This document shows positions 55,192-64,000 of a stretch of DNA of 64,000 bases, piece by piece. The stretch lies in assembly GCA_025175895.1 (NCBI GenBank), contig CM045993.1, forward strand, positions 62,810,621 to 62,874,620. The letters are read 5' to 3'. Numbering within the stretch: the stretch's first letter is position 1; each line of letters starts with the position of its first letter. The translations under genes and the position numbers were made by a program. Origin of the DNA: Wurfbainia villosa. Taxonomy: Eukaryota > Streptophyta > Magnoliopsida > Zingiberales > Zingiberaceae. A model generated the notes under the pieces. It ran no database searches and had not been told where the DNA came from. It saw only the letters and a program-made list of their open reading frames with translations.

Positions 55192-56441
55192 TGTTAGGAC
55201 CCTTGGAATGGCTAGAGGGGGGGGGGTGATTAGCCTTTCTTCTTTTCTACAAAAAATGTTAGCGGAAGCAATACAAAATATAAACACAAATCAAAGCAAG
55301 AACAAAGCTAACACCCGATGTACGTGGTTCGGAGATGACGCTCCTACTCCACAGCAATCCGTAAGGTGGATTAGCCCTAATCAACCTTCACTAGAACCTC
55401 CTTTAGATGAACCAAGGTGGAGAAACCTTTCTTACAATGCTCTCCTCTTCTTTACAATGATGGATGATCAAGAACAAGAGAAGAGGAGGATTTAAATCAC
55501 TAAAAACACTTGGAAGGCTTGGTGAGCACGAGAGTATAGTTAGGAGCAAGAGCACTAGCTTCACCAAGCTCCCCATGGCCCCTTTTTATAGAAGAGGGGC
55601 TGTTTTTCCCGTTGGGCGTCGATCAGTCGACTGATGCATACCATCATCATACGCCAAGCCAACGACCAAACGCGATCTTGGCGGAGATTAGCCGCCGCAA
55701 TCTCCAGCGGCCGGTGTGATCGGTCGGTGATCCCTCCATCGATCGGTGATGGGGTAATCGATCGAGTGATCAAGCGGCGAATGAGTGAGGCGCATTCGCG
55801 TGGCGATATCTCCTTGATCGGTCGATCGATGCCCTTAGCGATCGATTGATCGCGCATCGATCATTGCTCGGCCAAAGCGGATCGATGATCGTGGTTTCAC
55901 CGACTCGATCGAACGCTGACGATGGCCGATCGATACATCGTATCAGTCGACTGATACTCATCAAGTATGAGTAATTCATACTTTATTTTATTCCCTAGAC
56001 CTAGACTCAACCTTCTAGCTCCTCATTAAGCCTTGCGCCTTCAGGATCTCTCCGAGTCCGCGACTTGTTCATCCTTTGCGCTTTGCTTCCAAGAGCTTCC
56101 TTCGGTTTCGTCATATCTTGGGTTGCCAAATGCTTGGACTTTACGCCGCCAAGACTACAAGCTTGGACTTATGCTGCCAAGACTTTACTTTGGACTTCCT
56201 TTGCCAAGGTTCACTTTGGACTTTATGCTGCCAAGACTACAAGCTTGGTCTTATGCCGCCAAGTCCATCCCTTGGACTTCCTTTGCCAAGATCATACTTG
56301 GACTTTCTTTTACCAAGTCTTCATCCTTGGATTTCCCTATCACTTAAACACATTCGTAATTAGATCACAAGATATTGCCTAACTTAGATGATTAGCCAAA
56401 CATCAAAACATATAAATGCTTGGAGCATTGTTGCACCAACA
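55192..56441 (-). repeat. 3' LTR of the copia element (1250 bp)
   Basis: TGTTAGGACCCTTGG to TTGCACCAACA. Box CTAGAGGGGGGGGGGTGATTAG near 55213. CAGTCGACTG palindromes at 55624-55633 and 55944-55953. Array with CCAAGACTACAAGCTTGGACTT-like units at 56130-56330. Confidence 0.93.
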
Positions 56442-57456
56442 ATCTCCCCCTTTTTGATGTTTGACAATCATTTAAGTTAGGTCTTTAAAGATACACACAT
56501 AATCATCTAACTTAAGCATTCCTTCTCCCCCTTTGACATACATCAAAAAGAGAAGGATGAAAGAATTTAGAGTGTTGGATCTTGGACTAAGGTATTAGAT
56601 TGAAATTAAGCTCCCCCTTAATCCAAGATAGGATGTAAATTACATTTGAGGCAAAGCATAATCTAAAATTCAAAAGTTAAATCCTAACTTAGCACCAACA
56701 ATGGTTTTGGGGATAAAAGGATAGAATTTATTGAAACTCCCCCTAAACCACTGTATTAAGCAGTCCTAAAACTCGTTTATACGCAATATTATCATACTAG
56801 AGTGTTAGGACATCAAAAATACACCAAATATCAGAAAATGGAGCTTATTATCAGAAAACCCAGTGTATCAGTCGACTGGTATCTGAACCAGTCGACTGCT
56901 ACGCCTGAAATCGAAATTTCAGCCTTTTCAGCCCATTTTCAAAAATGCGGTAGAAATTCCAGAAATCTCGAAAAATCATGAAATTTTGCGTACACATTTC
57001 TGAAATCATACTTTATTAAGGAAAAATGATTTGAAAAATATATGTTTTCCAGATTTCAAGATGGATATAAATTTGGAAACTTACAAAAGTTCTAAAGAAT
57101 TTTCAAACTTTGTATCACTTTTGTGATTCACTTGAAAACTGTTTTCCAAAATATAATGAACATAGTTTAACATATATATGATTTGGAATTTCCAACCATG
57201 TTCTTAGAGCTATGTACTCATTAGTTGAATACAAGCCTTCCCAATGGTTGATCCATAAGGTATTTATGTCTCTAGGTGTGTCATTGGCTCATAGTAATGC
57301 ATCATAACAAGCATGATGAGCCAAGTACACCTTCCCTATCATCTCACATGGTTCTAAGTGTCTCAATACAAAAATCAAGGTTTCTTAAGGCTTTTTGTGA
57401 GATGTATCAAGGTATAAAGATAACATATAAACATGGGATCATGCAAACCTAGAATT
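56442..57456 (-). other. 3' noncoding region of the copia element
   Basis: No gene. CTCCCCCTTTTTGATGT beside the LTR, and CTCCCCCTTTGACATACATC followed by AAAAAG near 56527-56551. CAGTCGACTG at 56870-56900. Stem CATCTCACA (57341-57349) / TGTGAGATG (57396-57404). Confidence 0.75.
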
Positions 57457-60400
57457 TTACTCTACAAAGCACATACCAAGCTCTCTCCTTAAAGATGAAA
57501 ATTCATTTTCGGGAAGAGCTTTGGTGAAGATATCGACAAGGATGGACTTATATTCTACATAATTAAGTTCAATGTCCCCTCTTGCCACATGATCTCTTAT
57601 GAAGTGATGTTTCACTTCAATGTGCTTGGTCCTAGAGTGATGTACCGGATTTTTGGTCAAGTTGATGGTACTCACATTATCACAATAAACTTTAATGTTA
57701 GAGTAGTGTAGCTCATAGTCCACAAGAGTATGTCTCATCCAAAGTAATTGAGCTACACAACCACCCATAGCCACATATTCGGCTTCGGTGGTTGATAAAG
57801 CAACACAATGTTGCTTCCTACTACTCCAACTAACTAGTGAGGACCCAAGAAATTGACATCCACCACTAGTACTTTTCCTATCCAATTTGCACCCGGCATA
57901 ATCGGAATCGGTATAACCAAGTAATTCAAATGACTTAGTCCTAGGATACCAAAGTCCTACATTTAGGGTGCCTTTAATATATCTTAATATTCTTTTGACG
58001 GCTACCAAATGTGATTCTTTGGCACAAGATTGGTATCTTGCACACATACCTACCGCAAATAAAATGTCGGGTCTACTAGCGGTTAGGTATAGTAAGCTAC
58101 CAATCATACTCCTATACAGTTTAAGATCAATTGATTTACCTTCATGATCACTATATATTCTAGTGCTAGTGGTCATAGGAGTGGTTACAATTTTGGCATT
58201 TTCCAAACCAAATTTCTTGATCATTTCATTTGCATATTTGGTTTGATAAATATGAATACCCTCATTGGTTTGTTTGACTTGTAAACCTAGGTAAAAGGTA
58301 AGCTCTCCAACCAAACTCATTTCAAATTCATTTTCCATATTTTTTATAAAGTCTTGAAGAAGATCATCATTTGTTGACCCAAAAATGATATCATCAACAT
58401 ATACTTGGGCTATGAATATATCTTTTAACGTTGACTTTATAAACAAAGTCTGATCTACTTGGCCTCTTCTAAAATCCTTAGAAATTAAGAAGGATGACAA
58501 TCTTTCATACCATGCCCGGGGAGCTTGTTTTAACCCATATAATGCTTTCCTAAGCTTACATACATGATTTGGATAATCTATGTTCTCAAATCCGGGTGGT
58601 TACTCTACTTAGACTTCCTCCTTAATAAAACCATTTAAGAATGCCGATTTAACATCCATTTGGTAAAGTTTAAATCCCATGTAGGAAGCATACCCTAAGA
58701 GAATCCTAATAGATTCTAACCTTGCAACCGGGGCATAAGTCTCATCATAGTCAAGCCCCTCAACTTGATTGAATCCCCTAGCAACCAACCTAGCTTTATT
58801 TCTAGTGATATTTCCTTGATCATCTAGCTTATTCCTAAAGACCCATCTTGTAGTAATTATGGTGCTATCATTGGGTATAGGTACTAATTCCCACACTTGA
58901 CTTCTCTCAAATTGAGCCAATTCATCTTGCATTGCCAAAATCCAATCCGGATCATGTAATGCATCATTGATCGATTTGGGCTCAATTTGTGAGATAAGAG
59001 CAACTTGACTAGTAGGAGGTCTATGAAATGACTTAGTTCTTACTCCTTGAGATAGATCTCCTACTACTTGGTCAAGTGGATGATCTTGATGAATTCTTAG
59101 GTTTCTAGAAGGGGTTTCAATTTGATCATTGTTATCTTCCACCCTTCTTTCATCATCGGAGTCTCCTCTTCCTCCCCCTTGATCATTACCCCTAATGGTC
59201 AAATTTTGAAGTTTTTGGGTAATGTCTTGATTATTGTCATTAATATCCTTATCAATGGAGGACTTTCTAGGGTAGGTACTAGTAGTTTCATCAAATTGAA
59301 CATTGGAAGACTCCTCAATCCCTTTGGTTCTCTTATTGTAGACTCTATACCCTCTACTTGTGGATGAGTATCCAACTAGGATTCCCTCATCCGCTTTTGA
59401 TTCAAATTTTCCTCCGGTCTCTTTGGTGTTTAGAATATAAACTTTACAGCCAAAGACTTTGAAATAATGAAGTGTGGGTATAGTCCCATTCCATAATTCA
59501 AATGGTATTTTCCCAAAACCTATGGATTTGAACCCTATTTTGGATATAGCAAGCGGTATTAACACTTCCGCCTAAGTAGCTAGGTAGAGAATATGCATTA
59601 AGCATAGTCCTAGCCGCCTCTTGTAGACACGATTTCTCCTTTCCACCACCCCATTTTGTTGGGGTGTTCTAGGACAAGAGAACTCATGCTTGTACCCTTG
59701 CTCTAAACAAAATTGTGAAAATTTTAGATTTTCAAATTCACCACCATGATCACTACGGATCCGGTTGATTTTGAGACTCTTTTCATTTTCAACCCTTTTA
59801 CTAAATCCTATGATTATTTCTAAGGTATCATCCTTATGTTTCATAAAATAGACCCAAGTATACCTAGAAAAATCATCTACTATAACCAAACAATATTTAT
59901 TACCATTTAAAGATGGAGTACTATGGCAATCAAATAAGTCAAGATGCAATAATTCTAATGGTAAAGAGGTATTGGTTAGGGTTTTACCTTTGTGTGATGC
60001 CTTTGTTTGTTTTCCTTCTTGGCATGCATCACACAATTTGTTCTTGACATACTTGATCTTTGGTAGCCCTTTGACCAACTCCATCTTGGCTACCTTGGCT
60101 ATGTTTTTCATGTTGATATGCCCCAATCTTCTATGCCATAGCCAACTTTCCTCTTCTTTTGCAACAAAACACTTAGTAGAAATGTTAGAAGCATATGAAA
60201 GATCAACATAATAGATGTTTGATTTCCTATATCCAACTAACATACAATCATTTAATTCCTTGTGTCTAATCATGCATTTAGAGGATTCAAAAAAGACATG
60301 ATAGTTTGCATCACAAAGTTGACTAACACTTAATAAATTAAATTTAATATTTTCAACTAGCAATACTTTGTGAATAACAATTTTAGGGGATACCTCAATT

Positions 60401-60534
60401 GTACATCTACCTAATATCTTGAGTTTTCCACTATTCCCAAAAGACACCGCTCCCTTCTTCACATATTTAATTGTGGAGAACTTGCTCACATCCCCGGTCA
60501 TATGTGTTGAGCAACCGCTATCCACAATCCACAT
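57457..60534 (-). pseudogene. pol: Copia protease-integrase-RT-RNase H, one frame with three stops
   Basis: The protease active site lies in MWIVDSGCSTHMTGD; GAG-pre-integrase HRRLGHINMKNI; integrase core has LDLFDC, RSDHGGEFE and NGVVERRNR (the D-D-E triad); RT has MDVKSAFLNG and YVDDIIFGS; RNase H has the DSDYAGC block and KQHCVALSTTEAEYVA. Within this frame there are stops at 59572-59574 (TAG where a Trp is expected), 58609-58611 and 58600-58602. There is no frameshift. The gag-protease boundary also has a stop (60550-60552) in the same frame. Confidence 0.9.
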
Positions 60535-60549
60535 ACCTCGCTCTCCTAC

Positions 60550-62164
60550 CTAAATCACATGAAAAACACAAGCTTTTGGTACCCAAACATTTGGACCGGT
60601 AACATTAAGTAAAAACTTCTTAGGTACCCAAACTTTCTTAACCTTACCCTTAATTGTTGCTTTCCTATTAATTAATGAAATATAAGCAACTTCTTTTTCT
60701 TTTGGCTTATATCCTAACCCGGCCTTGTTATAAACCGCTCTTTGTCTACTAAGAATCATATCAAGACACTTTGAGCCATTTGAAAATTTTTCTAAACATG
60801 CTTTCAATTCACTAACCTCATCCTTAAGTTTGTCATTTTCTTCCCTAAGCATGCAAGAGTCAATATGTGAAGGCTTTTCATTCCTAATGGCCTTTAGTTC
60901 TACCTTCATGCTCTTAACCTTAGATTTTGACTTATCTAGAGCTTCTTTAAGATAAGCAATTGATTTATAGAGAAGCATAACCTTGGGAGAATTCATTACC
61001 TCATCGTCACTAGATGACGATTCATCACTTGCTTCTTGACTCGATGTGCCGGAATCATCTTCTAATGCCATGAGTGCCACATGGCGTGTGATGTGGCAAA
61101 GCTCATCATCGGATGAAGAGTCTTCAACACTTGGTGTGTCCCATGTGGTTTGAGCCACCATGGCCTCCTTCTTCTTTTCCTTCTTGTCCTTCTTTTTCTT
61201 TTTCTTTTCCTCCTTCTTTAGCTTCGGGCAATTCGGCTTTATATGCCCCTTCTTATTGCAAGCATGACAAATCACATTATTGCTAAAACTTGAATTACCA
61301 TTAAATTTACCTTTTGAGGAATGAGACCCCTTCCTTGCTTCTCTATTCTTGAACTCTCTTGACTTTCTATAAAGCTTCTTGACGAAATTTGCCATTTCAC
61401 TAGATGAGTCCCCATCGCTACTTGACTCATCCTCCGACTCGGATGATGATGATGCTTCTTTTCTTTCCTTCTTCTTCTTTTCTTTCTTGTCCTTCTTTTC
61501 AACAAATAGAGCTAAACCCTTTTCCTTAGAGGACATGTTAGTTTGCTCATGTAATTCAAACTCACAAAATAATTCATCAATTTTAATTTGAGATAAATCC
61601 CTAGTTACCTTAATGGCATCAACTATTGAAGTCCATAAAGAATTTCTAGGAAATGCTTGTAAAATATACCTTACCAAATCCCGGTTGTCAACTCGCTCAC
61701 CTATGATATGGAGTCCGTTTACAATTTCCTTGAACCTTCCATGCATTTGACTTACGGTTTCATGCATCTTCATTTGGAAGGCTTGAAGTTGTCCAATTAA
61801 TAGGTCCTTCTTGGCCCTCTTTGATTCCTTGGAACCTTCATTTAGCTCAATGAGCTTTTCCCAATATCTCCTTGGCGGATTCAAAAGGCCCCACCTTGTT
61901 GAGTTGCTCCATTGTGACGCCGCATTGGATGGTGAGGACGGCCTTTGCATTTGATTCAAATTTCTTGTTTATTTCTCTTGTCCAATCCTTGCTTGGAATA
62001 GGATGTCCATGTTCATCCACCGGTTCCTCAAAGCCATCTACAACACTATGCCAAATTTCAATATTACTCATAAGATAGTACTTCATCCTACCTTTCCAAT
62101 ACGCAAAATGACTCCCATCGAAGAGCGGTGGCTTGGCGATGCTATATCCATCTTGAAGAGCCAT
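60550..62164 (-). pseudogene. gag: Copia gag, one frameshift
   Basis: ATG at 62162-62164 (MALQDGYSIAKPPLFDGSHF), 50 bp from the primer site. The first ~98 codons are open, then one base near 61867 shifts the frame in the block ESAKE-YWEKLIE. From there open to TAG 60550-60552, with UBN2-like blocks (FPRNSLWTSIVDAIKVTRDLS), a Lys/Glu/Ser-rich region, the zinc knuckle CHACNKKGHIKPNC and the end motif VWVPKKFLLNVTGPNVWVPK, followed by the protease in the same frame. The stop at the end is CAG-to-TAG compatible. Confidence 0.88.
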
Positions 62165-62204
62165 TGATGTCTTGGTTGATGGTGAGATCTTCCAAGCTAT
62201 CCGG

Positions 62205-62217
62205 GCTCTGATACCAC
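62205..62217 (-). other. tRNA-iMet primer-binding site of the copia
   Basis: Plus strand GCTCTGATACCAC beside the LTR at 62219; minus strand TGGTATCAGAGC. Confidence 0.9.
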
Positions 62218-62218
62218 T

Positions 62219-63437
62219 TGTTAGGACCCTTGGAATGGATAGAGGGGGGGTGATTAGCCTTTCTTCTTTTCTACAAAAAATGTTAGCGGAAGCAATACAA
62301 AATATAAACACAAATCAAAGCAAGAACAAAGCTAACACCCGATGTACGTGGTTCGGAGATGACGCTCCTACTCCACGGCAATCCGTAAGGTGGATTAGCC
62401 CTAATCAACCTTCACTAGAACCTCCTTTGGATGAACCAAGGTGGAGAAACCTTTCTTACAATGCTCTCCTCTTCTTTACAATGATGGATGATCAAGAACA
62501 AGAGAAGAGGAGGATTTAAATCACTAAAAACACTTGGAAGGCTTGGTGAGCACGAGAGTATAGTTAGGAGCAAGAGCACTAGCTTCACCAAGCTCCCCAT
62601 GGCCCCTTTTTATAGAAGAGGGGCTATTTTTTCCATTAGTCGTCGATCGGATCATGCATACCATCGATCATTGCTAAAGCCACCCGCCAACGCGATCTCC
62701 GCGGAGATTCGTAGCCCGCAATCTCCAACGGCCGGTGATCGATTGATCGCTCCCTCCATCGATCGTGATGGGGTGATCGATCGAGTGATCAAAGCGTGCG
62801 GTCGAGTGAGGCTGATGCTCGTGGCGATATCTCCCTTGATCGGTCGGATGATGCCCTTAGCGATCGGTGATCGCGATCGATCGCCGATCGATGGTCGGTT
62901 TCACCGACTCGATCGACGCTGACCGATCGGATACATCATATCGATCGTGATACTCATCAAGTATGAGTAATTCATACTTGATTTTATTCCCTAGACCTAG
63001 ACTCAACCTTCTAGCTCCTCATTAAGCCTTGCGCCTTCAGGATCTCTCCGAGTCCGCGACTTGTTCATCCTTTGCGCTTTGCTTCCAAGAGCTTCCTTCG
63101 GTTTCGTCATGTCTTGGGTTGCCAAATGCTTGGACTTTACGCTACCAAGACTACAAGCTTGGACTTATGCTGCCAAGACTTTACTTTGGACTTCCTTTGC
63201 CAAGGTTCACTTTGGACTTTATGCTGCCAAGACTACAAGCTTGGTCTTATGCCGCCAAGTCCATCCCTTGGACTTCCTTTGCCAAGATCATACTTGGACT
63301 TCCTTTTACCAAGTCTTCATCCTTGGATTTCCCTGTCACTTAAACACATTCGTAATTAGATCGCAAGATATTGCCTAACTTAGATGATTAGCCAAACATC
63401 AAAACATATAAATGTTTGGAGCATTGTTGCACCAACA
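62219..63437 (-). repeat. 5' LTR of the copia element (1219 bp)
   Basis: Same ends as 55192-56441. Nearly identical except the patch 62640-62950, where CGATCG-type sequence replaces the palindromes. Confidence 0.93.
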
Positions 63438-64000
63438 GTGGCCCGGGTGCTAGTTGACTCAGGAAGCTCCGTCAACATCCTCTTCCAGGAAGCTTTCGGA
63501 CAGATGCAGCTGGGAAATGCCCAGCTAGAAGATGTGACCACCCCCCTCTTTGGATTCGCGGGGCATGTAGTACACCCTACGGGGCAGATTTCATTGACTC
63601 TGACTCTGGGTGTAAAGCCCAGCCAAAAAACCAGTATAATCCCTTTCCTCATTGTGGACGCTCCGTCCACTTATAATGCTATTCTTGGGCATCCTTTCCT
63701 CACCCTTTTTCAGGCCGTGGCTTTCCCGTACCACCAGAAGCTAAAATTTCCAGTGGGTCAATTGGTGGGAGAAGTTCGTGGAGAACAGAAGGCCTCTAGG
63801 AGCTGCTATGTGCAAATGGTTCGGGACGACCAGAAGAAAGCCCGAACCAAAGACCTCAAAGGCAAAGCTGTCATCATCACTGACGTCTGCATCCTGGAGG
63901 AATCCCCCCCCAGGGCTGGCAAAATAGAGGAAGGAGAACTAGTGGAAATTGCTCCAGGAAAGGCCACACGGATAGCACAACAGCTGGAAATCAAAGAAGA
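63438..64000 (+). CDS. pr: + strand Tat protease, part right of the copia (runs off window)
   Basis: Open frame to the window end: ARVLVDSGSSVNILFQEAF (aspartic protease active site), then NAILGHPFLTLFQAV, and a linker EEGELVEIAPGKATRIA leading to RT in the minus-strand homologue. It joins the 55191 codon in frame. It is uninterrupted over 563 bp, in contrast to its minus-strand homologue, which has stops and homopolymer frameshifts here. The rest of pol lies beyond 64000, so an intact polyprotein is not shown. Confidence 0.86.
   Translation, partial: MARVLVDSGSSVNILFQEAFGQMQLGNAQLEDVTTPLFGFAGHVVHPTGQISLTLTLGVKPSQKTSIIPFLIVDAPSTYNAILGHPFLTLFQAVAFPYHQKLKFPVGQLVGEVRGEQKASRSCYVQMVRDDQKKARTKDLKGKAVIITDVCILEESPPRAGKIEEGELVEIAPGKATRIAQQLEIKE

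Larger units (their letters stand above)
55192..63437 (-). mobile_element. Nearly complete copia (Ty1) element
   Basis: LTRs at 55192-56441 and 62219-63437, perfect duplication GTGGC (55187-55191, 63438-63442), tRNA-iMet primer site and purine tract. Gag, protease, integrase, RT and RNase H are in copia order. 8246 bp. The gag-pol is essentially one frame with one frameshift and four stops. A SIRE/Maximus-type assignment is plausible from gag and LTR-end features but not verified. Confidence 0.93.
52366..64000 (+). mobile_element. + strand Tat/Retand-like element (5' part), interrupted by a copia
   Basis: LTR 52366-53530, primer site, gag, and protease up to 55191, then protease and pre-RT from 63438 to the window end. 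It is homologous in LTR and proteins to the minus-strand Tat at 6963-47438, facing it across the HyPRP gene. The 3' end is outside the window. Left target copy would be ATAAT (52361-52365), not checkable. Confidence 0.88.

Overview
This window is plant nuclear heterochromatin, probably monocot. It consists almost entirely of LTR retrotransposons (Ty3/gypsy Athila-like and Tat/Retand-like; Ty1/copia; and copia-related elements that carry gag but no pol), with one recognisable host gene. The plant assignment rests on plant-type gypsy and copia polyproteins, a tRNA-Asp primer-binding site of the Athila kind, tRNA-iMet primer-binding sites (TGGTATCAGAG), and a hybrid proline-rich (8-cysteine) cell-wall protein gene. 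Nothing looks bacterial. No species can be named from sequence alone.

Layout. (1) 1-1437: the 3' end and 3' LTR of a + strand copia-type element that begins outside the window. (2) 1438-50181: a nested stack. An old minus-strand Tat-like remnant (1438-1980 plus 49170-50181) holds a gag-only element (1981-49169, target duplication CATGA). Its gag holds a Tat/Retand element (6963-47438, duplication GTCTT/GTCTC). An antisense gene of that element holds an Athila-like element (14118-39613, duplication CTGGC/ATGGC). The Athila-like element carries two further gag-only insertions: a tandem LTR-gag-LTR-gag-LTR structure in its reverse transcriptase (19484-29181, GAAAT) and a single element in its 5' LTR (33435-38672, GAGGC). 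All of these lie on the minus strand. (3) 50182-52365: about 2.2 kb of apparently unique DNA with the only host gene, an 8CM/HyPRP protein with a TATA box (CDS 50805-51257, +). (4) 52366-64000: a + strand Tat-like element, running off the window, with a nearly complete minus-strand copia inserted in its protease region (55192-63437, GTGGC).

How the parts work together. The copia at 55-63 kb has gag, protease, integrase, RT and RNase H in essentially one frame and is the only copia-type polymerase source in the window. The gag-only elements share its tRNA-iMet primer site, tract next to the LTR, LTR-end box, 3' noncoding stem-loop and gag C-terminal motif, so they look like non-autonomous relatives that could be mobilised in trans. 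One gag (577 aa) is intact. The Tat element carries on its opposite strand a set of four genes with TATA-like boxes, two of them with introns: a Transposase_28-like protein with coiled coil, an acidic proline-rich protein, a small coiled-coil protein and a long coiled-coil protein. It also carries a tandem hairpin repeat. The most unusual signal is a recurrent exchange of the palindrome CAGTCGACTG for CGATCATTG or CGATCG between copies that are otherwise nearly identical. It is either a sequencing-consensus artefact at a fully methylatable site or a real hypermutable motif.
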